Assembly (NCBI GenBank): GCA_023512835.1
Contig: CM042087.1
Location: 18,260,853-18,324,852 of the forward strand
Length of the DNA: 64,000 bases
From: Taxillus chinensis
Lineage: Eukaryota > Streptophyta > Magnoliopsida > Santalales > Loranthaceae
Direction of reading: 5' to 3'
In this document: piece by piece, positions 1 to 11,177 of the stretch
Numbering within the stretch: the stretch's first letter is position 1
Layout of the letters: every line of letters begins with the position of its first letter
Made by a program: the position numbers and the translations under genes
Notes under the pieces: generated by a model
Database searches by the model: none
What the model was told of the DNA's origin: nothing
The model's input: only the letters and a program-made list of their open reading frames with translations

Positions 1-446
1 TCTGCATGATGTGGAGTGTTGGGGTCACCTACTGAGCTTGTCGCTCACCCCTACTTGTTGTTTACCTTTTTCAGGTGTGACCCGAGACTAGTGGAGGACT
101 TTCTTCTAGGAGGACGTTCCCACTACTCTGATGTATGATACGATCGTATTACGTATTGCGTATTGTATTATGTTTGTATCCCGGACATGGGTCCGTGGAC
201 AGTTGTATTTGCATACTGTTTGTGATGTGATGTCTGTATGACTGTTTGACTTATTGTATGCATGATGATGTATAAGAAAGTACAGGATTACCCTTGATGT
301 ATGACTGTATAGGGTTGCATATTTGAGACAGCACCCGCAGTGTAGTCTCTATTGGTGCTAGTCACCAACCCTTTGACCTTTTGGGTGCAGGCAAGGGGAA
401 GTCATGTTCCTGGTTCTGGGTTTTCTTGGAATTCGGGGGCGTGACA
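1..446 (+). mobile_element. 3' end of a Tekay-like gypsy LTR
   Basis: This is the terminal part of an LTR that continues left of the window. It matches the ends of the LTRs at 447-2298 and 56322-58742. It carries the block with CACCTACTGAGC, then CTCACCCCTACTTGTTG, then TTTTTCAGGTG, the ACAGCACCC motif, the ACCAACCCTTTGACC segment, and the terminus GGGGGCGTGACA. The next base begins the interior of another LTR of the same family, so two LTR copies abut. Confidence 0.8.
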
Positions 447-2298
447 TTGAACTTCTTATCTCTCTCTTGTTTTGAATTTGCACGAATTTATCATGATTTA
501 TGAAATTGCGCATGAACCCTAAAATTTGGGGAAAATCAATTTTGGGTTAGATCTAATGGTTTAGCATAAGATTTGTGGTTAAGAACTGTTTTATATCATT
601 GTGGATATATGTTTCTGTGATTTTGGGGTTGATTAATTGTGTTTTTCATGAGGATTGATAAGTCAACCATGAAATTCTGGGTTTAGATCTAGAGTTCTGG
701 AATTTTATACGTGTTTCTGTTGTTTCTGCGTGATTTAGAGGCGTTCGGGACGCATTTTATGGTAAATATCGCGGTCTGTTGCATAGAATGCGTGTTTGTG
801 CGTGTCTGGGGGTTGCTAGGTTGATTCCAGACGAAGAACAGGCAAAAACGACGATGAACAGTACCTTGGACGCGTTACTGGGTTGAACTGACGAAAATCC
901 GAAGTTCTGGGTCGAAGGGTCGTAGTTCGTAGACCCGTAGTTCGTAGCTCGAAGGTTCATAGTTCGTAGCCTCGTAGTTCGTAGTCGAAGGGTCGAAGTT
1001 CGTAGCCTCGTAGGTCGAAGGTCGTAGCCTCGCTTCGAGTCTTCGAGGCGCGCTGCAGCTCCGCATTCCGCAGCTACGAGTCGCAGGTTATGAGCTACGA
1101 GTCGCAGCTCCTGCACTAGACTGGACCTATTTACATTGCAACCTATAAAGTATTATACTTAAGTTACAATGTAAATAACGAAATACCCCCCATTTGGATT
1201 CAAAGAAAAATACTAGAAAAATTAATTCCTACTATTTCAAAATGTGAAAATTGGGATTTAGTGTAAAAATCTCGGAAAAACCCAAAAGTTCGTAGTAGTA
1301 AATTTTTGGAAAGTGGGGATAGACATCTCAGAAAAATCCCCAAAAATCAGATTATCTTAGTTATGATATGGGAATCCAATGTCGGGACTTTTGATTTCAA
1401 GAAAATAGCTACTATGGGTACTTCCTTCATAAATCAAGGATTGAGGATTTACTTGTGAAGACTGGCTACAGTTCCAAAGGAAATGTTGAGAATGATTTGC
1501 CATACTCATGTTAGTATATTGGTGTGAGGTATTGGGGCATGGACTCCGTGACTTGTTTGGGTTCTCACCGTGATGCACCGATGGTGCTATGTGGTTGACG
1601 TGGCAGGCATATGTACCGATGGCAGGCCTGTGTGGCGACTGTGGCCGGGCATATTGCGCTGTGGACAGGCTAAGGCCTAAGTTGAGCCGTTGAGCTCGTT
1701 GAGCTAGGGCTGAGTGCCCTGAGCTGGGATCCCATGGAAGATCGTGGACAAGTTGTCCTATGTGGGCAGGCTGAGTCCTGATGTTTGTTTGCAGGCTGAG
1801 TCTTGATGATTATGCACACTACACGGTGCACGAGTACACTGGGCATATAGTATAGACATATCTGTCTTGCATGATGTGGAGTTTTGGGGTCACCTACTGA
1901 GCTTGTCGCTCACCCCTACTTGTTGTTTACCCTTTTCAGGTGTAACCCGAGACTAGTGGAGGACTTTCTTCCAGGAGGACGCCCACTACTCTGATGTATG
2001 ATACACTTATATTCTGTAGTGTTTTATGTGATATCCCGGACAGGGGTCCGTGGACAGTTGTATTTGCATACTGTATGATGTGATGTCTGTATGACTGTTT
2101 GACTTATTGTATGTATGATGATATATGGGAAAGTATGGGATTACCCTTGATGTATGACTGTACAGGGTTACATATTTGAGACAGCACCTGCGGTGTAGTC
2201 TCCATTGGTGCTAGTCGCCAACCCCTTGACCTATCGGGTGCGGGCAAGGGGAAGTCATGTACCCGGTTCCGGTTTCCCTGGAATTCGGGGGCGTGACA
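447..2298 (+). mobile_element. 5'-truncated Tekay-like gypsy LTR
   Basis: This is a + strand LTR of the same family as the E1 3' LTR. It begins at a point equivalent to about 56865, so roughly the first 540 bases are missing. It shows the same order of landmarks as E1: the AACTTCTTATCT start, the TCGTAG/TCGAAG-rich tract, the CGAAATACCCCCC segment, the GAGCTAGGGCTGAGTGCCC segment and the terminus GGGGGCGTGACA. It ends where the - strand gypsy LTR begins at 2299. It therefore probably belongs to an element inserted into that LTR whose left part is cut off or was lost by LTR-LTR recombination. Confidence 0.75.
895..1100 (+). repeat. TCGTAG/TCGAAG-rich tract inside LTR
   Basis: A low-complexity segment built from irregularly spaced TCGTAG, TCGAAG and TTCGTAG hexamers, ending with GAGTCTTCGAGGC. 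The homologous tract in the E1 3' LTR lies at about 57300-57580. The short frames that cross it give only compositional peptides and are not genes. Confidence 0.75.
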
Positions 2299-2982
2299 AA
2301 GATATTCTACCAATCAAGTTCTCTTACACATATAGCAAGTTACTAAGCCCCAACACAATTATTCTAATTAATTTCACAGCTCTAAGCCCTATCTTAGTTA
2401 CATATAAACTTATTCATTCTAAGTTCTATCCTTAATCAAATCAACCATATTTGTCATTCAATCTCTACAAAGATAAGGAAAGGTAGAATCACCTACCTCG
2501 AATATTCTAGAAGTCAGACTAATTCGCCAGAACTTAGAAACGCCCTTAAGCTTCAACCTTTCTTCTCTCTCCTTCCTTGCCAACTAGAACGGCTAGTGCT
2601 TTCCATGACAAATAAACAACAACCAAACCCCTATGACGACCTCCCCTTTTTATAGGGCTTCTTTCGACATCTTAAAAGACTTCTAATCGCATCAAAACAC
2701 TTATTTCTTGCCAAACAAGTAATTTCCTTAATCTTAGTTTTCGTTTTCTATTAGAATTCTTATTTTAAGTCCTTAAAATACCAAAACACCCTTAATTAAG
2801 GTAAATCCCGAATTTCCATTTAATAGAAACTTATTAAATCTCCAAGTTATAAGATTGACTAATCTACCCCTTAAATTGCCGCTAGATATTACCAAAATAC
2901 CCCTGCCTTGCAACTACCAAAATGACATCTTTAAACCATATATAAGTTATCTCTTAGTCTATTCTAGGTGTGGGATATTACA
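2299..2982 (-). repeat. Truncated 3' LTR of G1
   Basis: This segment parallels 8639-9321, the start of the 5' LTR, with few differences. On the - strand it begins TGTAATATCCCACACC at 2982. It stops abruptly at 2299 against the GTGACA end of the + strand LTR. Confidence 0.8.
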
Positions 2983-2995
2983 TCCTCCTCACCTT
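2983..2995 (-). other. Polypurine tract of G1
   Basis: The - strand reads AAGGTGAGGAGGA immediately before the LTR start TGTAATATCCC. A purine run in this position is the plus-strand primer used in reverse transcription. A similar CCTAAGGTGGGGAG precedes the E1 3' LTR. Confidence 0.75.
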
Positions 2996-3209
2996 AGGAT
3001 TTTTTGTCCTCGAAAAGATGACTAAGCAACTAGTCCATCCCAACATCAAATACCCCTTTTTTTACCTTGATCCAAAACACAAGCTATGCCTACTCAAGCG
3101 ATGCAACAACAGTCAACAAGAAACATGGCAACCTCAATTGATTTAGTACTAAATTTATCAAAGCTCGTCACAACATGTTATTCTAAGGCTAACACCTATT
3201 AATTTAACC

Positions 3210-3958
3210 ACTAATAATTAGTCAACCATCTCATGCTCCAACTCCACTCCAAATACTGTGACTTGCACAACGAATGATGACATGATACTAGTATCAATTA
3301 GAACCGAACATATTGCATGAAAAAAGATTGTAGTACCTATAATTGCTAATTATCCCTATCCAACCTCTTCCTCTGGTGGTACTTCAACTGTTGATTCCAC
3401 GATGGCATAGGTTCTCCCACATCGCATACTATCCCCTGCTTGATTAGCTAGTGCATGGTCTAGTTGTTCTCTCTGAGACTGAGCTCCACGCTGGGGCTGT
3501 TGAACAGTAGACTGCTCCTGAGTTGACTGTATAGGCTACACCGATCTTTGATAGGGAGCACCATTCCTCTGACCCTGATCTTGAGTTTGCTGCGGCCCCG
3601 CCACGCTTGCCGAGCTAGCCCTAGGACATGTTCTCTCCGGATGCCCCATTTGTCCACACTTGAAGCACTTCATGAATTTCCTTGGGCGATCCCTTAGAAA
3701 GTGTCCTGGAAGGCCACAACCCCTACAAGTTGCTGGGTTTCTGAAATTAGAAACACCTTCTGAGGGTCCTGTCTTTGAAGAAAATTTCGACACTTGCTTC
3801 TTGTCAGGTTGTTTAGTGTTACCTTCCGTTCAGTGTTACCTTCCTCTCTTGGCCTCTTAAAGTTTCCCCCAGACGCTCCACCAGGCTTTGAGAATCTGAT
3901 CCTATCTAGATCCCTTTCCATAATTGTTGCTTTGCTAACCGCCTCTCTAAAAGTGGCC
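3210..3958 (-). pseudogene. G1 gag C-terminal part and degenerate protease
   Basis: Structural and protease part of a gypsy polyprotein, in shifted frames. From 4026 down the - strand encodes an AVSKATIMERDLDRIRF segment. Two CCHC zinc knuckles follow: CRGCGLPGHFLRDRP, whose last Cys is replaced by Arg, and CFKCGQMGHPERTC. Near 3290 a VLIDT segment marks the protease active site, but the usual DTGATHS continuation has decayed to DTSIMSS, so the enzyme should be inactive. Gag would bind and package RNA; the protease would mature it. The reading frame is separated from the upstream gag half by the solo LTR at 3965-5270. No RT follows. Confidence 0.75.
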
Positions 3959-3964
3959 AATTCT

Positions 3965-5270
3965 TGTAAGGACCCGTGTTTCGGGACGTGAGGAGTTAAT
4001 CGCAGTTTTGCCTTTTGGAGTAGCAAATTCTTGGGTTTTAAGGAGTTTTACTTCGATACACATTGGCTATAACACCTTTTATGATGATGAGGAGGCTTGA
4101 GGTAAAATTTGAGCCCAAAAGGAGGTGCCCGCGACAATGCCCACGACAATGGTTGTCACTTGCAGAGTTTTTTTTTCATGGGAGCCTTCCTGACGTTGTT
4201 CTAAGGCTTGGGGAAAAATCCTAGGGAATGTTTAAATTGAGATATGTTGTTGAGTACCTTGTACTAAATTGAAATATATTGTTGAGTTCCTTGTACTGAA
4301 TTGAGATGTATGCCTGAGTTGCATTACTGATATACACTTGTGCTTGAGCTATGTTTATTGAGATGTACTGAGATGTACTTGTTGAGATGCTGTGAATTTG
4401 TGATTGAGATTGAGTACCCAAATACATGTGGGTTGAACTGAGTTATGGGCCAGGCACAATTACTGGACCCTTCAAGATTTGGCCAGGACTGCGGTCCTGA
4501 GTCTCGGTGTAGCACTCACGATGGTGGGCTAAGTCTGCACCCATTCCTAAGGGTAGGTATGGCGTCCGAGGAGGTGATGGCCATATCTGACTCGGGTGGA
4601 AAATGTTGCATTGGTGTCCATGCAACATTCGCCTGGATGTGGTATGTCATGTCGCCGTGGTGGCGGGGTGTCCTCTGCCCTCTAGTGTGGGCACAAGTAA
4701 ATGGTGTGTTACTGGGTGATATTTGCTGCTTAGCTTTAGGCACTACACGAGCACAAGCATACACTTGTCATGCATATTGTAGAGTGGGATAGGTTTAGGG
4801 AGACTGGAACCCTACTGAGCTATGGTTTGCTCACCCCTCCTATAAACTATTCTTTTGCAGGGTCTAGCAGGCGGTAGGTGAAAAAGCTGTGGTGGTAGGC
4901 CACTGAGGTTGAAGACTTTATGTTAGTTTCATTGTTTTTTTTTTGTGGATTTTTGTTTTATGGTTTGGATTATTTGTAAACAGAGCACATTGTGGTTTAA
5001 TGAGAGTTTTTCCCCTATTGAGTTGTAATAAACTTTGAGCCCCTTTGAAATGTAATAAATTGAGATATGGTCATTGTTTGATTTGTGGTTGTGTGCATGG
5101 TTTGGGAGCAGGAGCATGTCCCGTGGCATGTTAGCCTGGTTGTATAAGTTTGGGGACAGCACCCGTGTTATAAGTCCTTTTTAGGTGCTTGCACCAACCC
5201 CTTGACCCTTCGGGTGCGGGCATGGGCAGTCATTACCCATTTCCAAGTGAAAGGAAATTGGGGCGTGACA
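3965..5270 (+). mobile_element. Gypsy solo LTR nested in G1 gag
   Basis: It starts TGTAAGGACCCGTGTTTCGG and ends GGGGCGTGACA. Both sides are flanked by AATTCT (3959-3964 and 5271-5276). Removing the insert rejoins the G1 gag: NMLEF on one side and ATFREAVSKATIMERD on the other. It carries the conserved 3' block (GCTCACCCC, ACAGCACCC, CACCAACCCCTTGACCC, GACCCTTCGGGTGCGGGCA). There is no PBS, coding region or second LTR, so it is a solo LTR left by LTR-LTR recombination. The frame at 4445-4792 lies wholly inside it and is not a gene. Confidence 0.88.
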
Positions 5271-5276
5271 AATTCT

Positions 5277-6631
5277 AGCATATTTATTCCCTTCCGTAGT
5301 GCCGGTCTTAGTCCATCAATAAAATCTTGAGCTCTATTTTCCTCATCTCTTCCAGCCTCGGGAGCATAACGGCCCAATTCAGCAAATTCCTTCGCGTATT
5401 TGGCCACAGTCTTGTTACCTTATTCCAGTGTGTAGTAATCCCTCCGCTTCGCCTTTTGCACTGACCAGGGAAAATATTCTACATGGAAAAGCCCAACAAA
5501 CTCTTCCCATATAAGCTGACTTTCGTGAACTACCCTTATAGTGTCCCACCATCTTCGAGCCCCTCCAACTAGAAAGTGTGTGGCCAAGCGAACCCTGAGT
5601 TCCTCTGGAGCTTAAATCAATTCTAAAATATCCTCAGTGCTCTGAATCCACTCTTCAGCATCATTTGGCTTCTGACCTCCTTCAAACTTCGTCGGTCCAT
5701 GCTTTTTGAAGCGTCCAGCCCAGTCTACTGAAACTGAGGCTGGATTGACCACGTCCATATGATGGTTCACCTCTTCCACTCTTTCATATTGTCCTAGCTC
5801 CGGGTGTAGAGGCTGTTATTGCCCATGTACCCCTTCCCTCAAAGATTCTCTTACGGCATCCATAGCTGCTATCCTGGCTGTATCACTTGCCATTTCCTGC
5901 ACTGTGCCCAAAAGAGCACCCTATAGCTAATCTAGCAACAACGCTCCAAGCTGGGCTATCTGATCAAGTCCTAATCCATCTACTTGAAACCCTTCTGGTC
6001 CTGAACCCGAAGAAGGTTCCTCTACTAGTCCCTTACCTCTATCGCACCTACGCAGTGGTGCCATGTCTACACTAACCAAAATAACAATGCTATGGTTAAG
6101 AACCATCCTAAACATGTAACTTAATTTCCCAAAAGCAACAACTGGCCTATTAATTTACCAGGGCTTATTTACCCTAACTATAACTTATTCTAAAATATCC
6201 TCAGTGCTCTGAATCCACTCTTCAGCATCATCTGGCTTCTGACCTCCTTCAAACTTCGTCGGTCCATGCTTTTTGAAGCGTCCAGCCCAGTCTATTGAAA
6301 CTAAGGCTGGATTGACCACGTCCGGATGATGGTTCACCTCTTCCACTCTTTCCTATTGTCCTAGCTCCGGGTGTAGAGGCTGTTGTGGCCCATGTACCCC
6401 TTCCCTCAAAGATTCTCTTACGGCATCCATAGCTACTGTCCTGGCTGTATCACTTGCCATTTCCTGCACTGTGCCCAAAAGAGCACCCTATAGCTAATCT
6501 AGCAACAATGCTCCAAGCTGGGCTATCTGATCAGGTCCTAATCCATCTACTTGAAACCCTTCTGGTCCTGAACCCGAAGAAGGTTCCTCTACTAGTCCCT
6601 TACCTCTATCGCACCTACGCGGTGGTGCCAT
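5277..6631 (-). pseudogene. G1 gag N-terminal part, tandemly duplicated
   Basis: This is the 5' part of the G1 gag. The - strand start at 6631 reads MAPPRRCDRGKG, and a duplicate start at 6064 reads MAPLRRCDRGKG, because 5621-6187 and 6188-6754 are copies of each other. Downstream, 5407-5280 encodes an AKEFAELGRYAPEAGRDEEN segment followed by DFIDGLRPALRKGINMLEF, typical of the gypsy Retrotrans_gag domain. Stops such as those near 5420 and 5610 break the frame, so no intact gag can be made. The match of MAPLRR with the E1 gag start (48596) supports a relationship between the two lineages. Confidence 0.7.
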
Positions 6632-6754
6632 GTCTACACCAACCAAAATAACAATGCTATGGTTAAGAACCATCCTAAACATGTAACTTAATTTCCCAAA
6701 AGCAACAACTGGCCTATTAATTTACCAGGGCTTATTTACCCTAACTATAACTTA
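5621..6754. repeat. 567-bp tandem direct duplication
   Basis: Copy 1 is 5621-6187 and copy 2 is 6188-6754, with an offset of 567 bases throughout. Copies start TTCTAAAATATCCTCAGTGC and end CCCTAACTATAACTTA. A handful of substitutions separate them, for example AAGTCCTAAT versus AGGTCCTAAT. The unit covers the gag start and its upstream leader. Confidence 0.9.
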
Positions 6755-7081
6755 TTCATTACACCAAGACTCTTTAGTCCTTTCCACCCACCAATGGGGT
6801 ACAACAATCAGCTTAATTATCACACTAGTGTAAAGCATCCAACAATTCAGGTATACATATCATTCATCAGAATCATGCACACAATAATACCTAGTGCCTA
6901 TTATACACAAGCAGTATGTAATGCACCCATTCCCATGCATCCTAGAATGATCTGATTGATTTCATAGGTAACCCAGAACACATATAAGGACTACGGTCAT
7001 CAGGCGTCCTCCTTATAGTATGCCAAGCTCCTAAGTACCAACCAACCACTCCTATCTAGCCTAGGTCCAACTAAACCGTTG

Positions 7082-7093
7082 GCTCTGATACCA
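7082..7093 (-). other. Primer binding site of G1 (tRNA-iMet type)
   Basis: The - strand reads TGGTATCAGAGC, three bases (AGT) after the 5' LTR terminus ATGACA. This is the standard complement of the plant initiator tRNA-Met 3' end and fixes the orientation of the element. Confidence 0.88.
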
Positions 7094-7096
7094 ACT

Positions 7097-9321
7097 TGTC
7101 ATGTCCCCGATTTCAGAAATTTAAAACCGAACACGTGACTTCCCCATACTTGCACCCGAAGGGTCAAGGAGTTGGTGACAAGCACCTATGATGGATATAC
7201 AAAGCGGGTGCTGTCCAAATTCCCTGTATAACATAGATCATGGGTGTGAAAGTGCTTTTCCAATGCCAAAATAATATTAAGTATGTTAATAAAATCATCA
7301 CACAAACTAATCAATTCATTACAATCGTCCACAGACCCTTGTCCGGGAAAATAAAGTTTAATAAAAATAACATCTAAACAAAGTTCATACATCAAGTAAA
7401 TAACTTCACTGAGTAGCGTAATCCAACACTAGCTCCAATCAACACCTAGAGAAAAACAAATCAACAAGTAGGGGTGAGCACAAAGCTCAGTAGGTGAACT
7501 ATCAATCCTTACCAACACTTAACAACGAACTCCTAGTACTACATGCTTTGTGTACAAGTGTACATGTGTAGTGTTGAGTCATAACATAAACACATCAGTC
7601 AAATCCGAGTGATCACAACAAATACAACATATAAATTTATAACAATAATTACAAAATATATGAATCACAACTATCAATTCAATAACACAAACAAGGCTTC
7701 CCCTCTTCTGGGCTCAAAGCCAATTGCCACCATAGGCAAAACAACATCACATACGGCGTACCCCTCATCCGGGCTCATAGCCATCGCCAGCCTAGGCAAT
7801 CATGCCACATCGGCAACTAAACCCTATGTACATAGGTCCACACTCAAAATAGCCATTACAGCAAAACATCTCACACAAACACAATATCAATACAACAAAT
7901 CAACACAATGTATTTTCAATATAAAAAGCAAACATATACCTCAACTATCACAAATAAAATCATACTACAATCCTCAAGTGATCCTTAGGGTTTTCCCCTA
8001 AAGGTTACGAGCTCAAATTCCCATTGGCAAACCAAAGAAAGCAAAACAGGCTGCTAAAATAGTACAGATTTTGTCCCAACTTTGAAAAATCATAACTAAT
8101 TCTATAGACCTCCAATTTGTTATTGATACCTACCGTTTCGAAGGGTTTTTAACTGGCTATCCAAATAAAATATAAAACAATTTGCACGTAGCGATGCTCG
8201 CCACGTACATCGCCACGTGCAAAGCTGTTTTCCCAGTTTTGCTTCCAACTTCGAAAATTTATAACTATTTACACAGAACTCCGATTGGCCTATAAAATAT
8301 ACCGTTTTATAGCTATTTCAACCCTCTATACATTGAAAATATAATAAAAATAAAATAAGGTAAAAAAAGTAAATGTGGCGACACACCATGCATCACCACA
8401 TGTAGTGCTACGTGCACCGCCACGTGCACACCTTGCACGTCTCTTTGCCTTGTATCCAACTTCCACCACGTGCATGTCGATACGTGGACCCTAAACGTGT
8501 CATTCTATGTAATCACTATTCAATTCATTGACCTACTTGTATACGAGCGATGCGTTGCTTACTTCGCATGATAAACTATGATCGACTTTGCAAACCTTAA
8601 CTTAATCCCTAAGCCTAAAGGTAGGGTTTTTAAGCCTCAAGACATTCTACCAATCAAGTTCTCTTACATAGATAACGAGTTATTAAGCCCCAACACAATT
8701 ATTCTGATTAATTTCACAGCTCTAAGCCGTATCTCAGTTACATGCAAACTTATTCATTCTAAGTTCTATCTTTAATCAAACCAACCATATTTGCCATTCA
8801 ATCTCTACAAAGATAAGGAAAGGTAGAATCACTTACCTCGAATATTCTAGAAGTCAGACTAATTCGCCAGAACTTAGAAACGCCCTCAAGCTTCAACCTT
8901 TCTTCTCTCTCCTTCCTTGCCAACTAGAACGGCTAGTGCTTTCCATGACAAATAAACAACAACCAAACTCTTATGACGACCTCCCCTTTTATAGGGCTTC
9001 TTTCGACATCTTAAAAGACTTCTAATCGCATCAAAACACTTATTTCTTGCCCAACAAGTAATTTCCTTAATCTTAGTTTTCGTTTTCTATTAGAATTCTT
9101 ATTTTAAGTCCTTAAAATACCAAAACACCCTTAATTAAGGTAAATCCCGAATTTTTATTTAATAGAAACATATTAAATCTCCAAGTTATAAGATTGACTA
9201 ATCTACCCCTTAAATCACTACTAGATATTACCAAAATACTCCTGCCTCACAACTACCAAAATGACATCTTTAAACCATATATAAGTTATCTCTTAGTCTA
9301 TTTTAGGTGCGGGATATTACA
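7097..9321 (-). repeat. 5' LTR of G1
   Basis: On the - strand the LTR begins TGTAATATCCCGCACC at 9321 and ends GGGGACATGACA at 7097, just before the PBS. The 7097-7510 end contains the block shared with other gypsy LTRs here: AGTAGGGGTGAGCAC, GCGGGTGCTGTCC and GCACCCGAAGGGTCAAGG. The frame at 7609-8001 is an AT-rich shadow within the LTR and has no protein-like features. Confidence 0.85.
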
Positions 9322-11018
9322 ACACGAGCTTTAATAGCCACATAGGCTGTATCAGTCTTAGGACTTAGCCTATCCACATATGACAGCTTGTCCATGATCC
9401 TCAATGGGATCCCAGCTCAGGGCACTCAGCTCTAGCTTCACGAGCTCAACAGCTCAACATGACCCTCAACAGGATCTCAGCTTAGGGCCGTAGCCTCACC
9501 CAACAGGGTACATCACAATCCCAGGGGCCTTAGCCACCTGTCACACCCACGCAGGGTACATCTGCACAAAGCTCAACCACCAAAAATGCCACCTATCGAA
9601 AGCAACATATCATATGGACCCAAAAGTCTCACATATCACATATAGCTATCACACATAGAAATACAAGTGAGCATAACATATCACAATAGATTCAAAGGTC
9701 CCACACAGTACACATACACTTATTCGGAACACTCATCCAGGACAAACACTCATCCGAAGAACACTCATCCTAATCCGAGCCGTCGGCGATCACAAACACT
9801 TATTCGGAACACTCATCCGGAAGAACACTCATCTAGGACAACACTCATCCTGGAAGGTGAACACTCATCCGGGACACTCATTCGGAACAACTCATCCGGA
9901 ACACTTATCCAGAACAACACTCATCCAGAATAACTTATCCGGAATAACACTCATTCGGAACAACACTCATCCAGAATACTTATCCGGAATAACACTCATC
10001 CGGAATAACTCATCCGGAACAACACTCATCTGGAATACTCATCCAGAATCACACTCATCCGGGACAACACTCATCCGGAACACTCATCTGGAACAACACT
10101 CATCTATAACAACTCATCCGAAACAACACTCATCCAGAACACTCATCTGGAATAACAATCATCCGGAACAACTCATCCGGAACAACTCATCCGGAACACT
10201 CATCCGGAACAACACTCATCCGAGCTTCCACTCTGGATCAGACATTACGCATGGACTCCTCGATCATCGACCCTGTGATCTATACTCGCCTAGATGGGTC
10301 TACAACATGCTATTCGTCAGAAAACCAGTTTGGTAACTCCAAAAACCCATTTCTAAGGATCAATTTAACCCAAACATGGGTTTCTCTCTCTCTCATCTTA
10401 GCCATATTAGGCTACCAAAACATCCTTAATTCAAAGGTAACAAGCAAAATCGGGTTTTCCCCAACTACTAGGATTCATCCCCAAATCCATGATTTCACCC
10501 AAATCATGCATGTTAATCCCACTAGGATTCATGTAAAGAGATAGAATCACCTACCTGGAGGTACTAACACAGATCAGATAGCTACAAATCGCCAAACCAT
10601 GGCTCCAAGCTCCAAGTTCCTCAAACCCAAGCTCTCCTCCACGTAAAACTCAAAATGAATGCCATCCCGTTCTCTCTTGCCTCCACCTATTTATATCTAC
10701 CAAGAATTGACCTTGCCACTAATTGGCCCAATAATTGAGTTGAGCAATAATTGAACTCCCTTCCAAGGTCACGAACTCCAAATTGAGTCCAACTACAGCC
10801 AAAACGCTCGAAATGACGAACATATCACTATTCAGATATTTTCCAACCCAATTGACCGCTCAAACATAAGGTCAAACATCGGGCCACTCGAGGGGGGGGC
10901 CCGAAATCAGGCCCAAGTACTATTAAAATGCTCACATTAATGGCCGCAAGACCATCTGGATGTTTTCAACATCAAAGAAAGGCTATCTCTCTGCCCTACC
11001 AAAATACGGATTTTTACA
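9322..11018 (-). mobile_element. Truncated Tekay-like LTR, - strand
   Basis: On the - strand it begins TGTAAAAATCCGTATTTTGG at 11018, the same kind of start as the E1 LTR (TGTAAAGACTCGTATTTGG). It then runs through ATTGGGCCAATTAGTGGC and AGGTAGGTGATTCTATC. The part at 9390-9470 is the reverse complement of the GAGCTAGGGCTGAGTGCCC segment of the + strand LTRs. Its U5 end is missing because G1 begins at 9321. It contains the minisatellite at 9715-10230. Confidence 0.7.
9715..10230. repeat. ACTCATCCGGAACA minisatellite array
   Basis: A degenerate tandem array of units based on ACTCATCCGGAACA and ACTCATCCGGAATA, mostly 13-17 bases each and over thirty copies. Units vary at the second half of the motif. 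Two overlapping open frames here encode only the periodic peptide IRNNTHPE/HSSGTTL and should not be annotated as genes. Confidence 0.9.
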
Positions 11019-11177
11019 GTAGGTGACCTACAACATACTACCCATGTATACATATGCTAGTGTAAACTGATATAGTGCCAATGAATGCATAACCATACAA
11101 TAATGTATATATAGTGTCCTATGCAATACCAATGAAAGCATAAACACACTAATATTCCCAAGATCCAAGCAAGATCG

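Larger units (their letters stand above)
2299..9321 (-). mobile_element. Pol-less Ty3/gypsy element G1
   Basis: This - strand LTR retrotransposon has a complete 5' LTR (7097-9321), a tRNA-iMet type PBS (7082-7093), gag and a degenerate protease (about 3210-6631), a polypurine tract (2983-2995) and a truncated 3' LTR (2299-2982). No reverse transcriptase, RNase H or integrase is visible between protease and polypurine tract, so it is an internally deleted, non-autonomous copy. A + strand solo LTR (3965-5270) is nested in gag. The two LTRs are very similar where both exist. The gag has two CCHC knuckles and a MAPLRR-type start like that of E1, which fits a chromovirus-type (Tekay/Del-like) gypsy. 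The lineage is inferred from gag only. Confidence 0.8.

Noticed and set aside
4445..4792. 115-codon frame inside the solo LTR
   Set aside because: It lies wholly within a noncoding LTR bordered by a target duplication, and no homology is recognised.
7609..8001. 130-codon frame in the G1 5' LTR
   Set aside because: AT-rich, Thr/Ile/Asn-biased translation inside an LTR, with no counterpart supported.
9715..10230. CRISPR-like spaced repeats
   Set aside because: Units are short, degenerate and contiguous without unique spacers, in a plant LTR.
9667..10336. Open frames of 88 and 159 codons as a repetitive protein gene
   Set aside because: They arise from the 13-17 base minisatellite and its frame periodicity. 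There is no start context or conserved domain.
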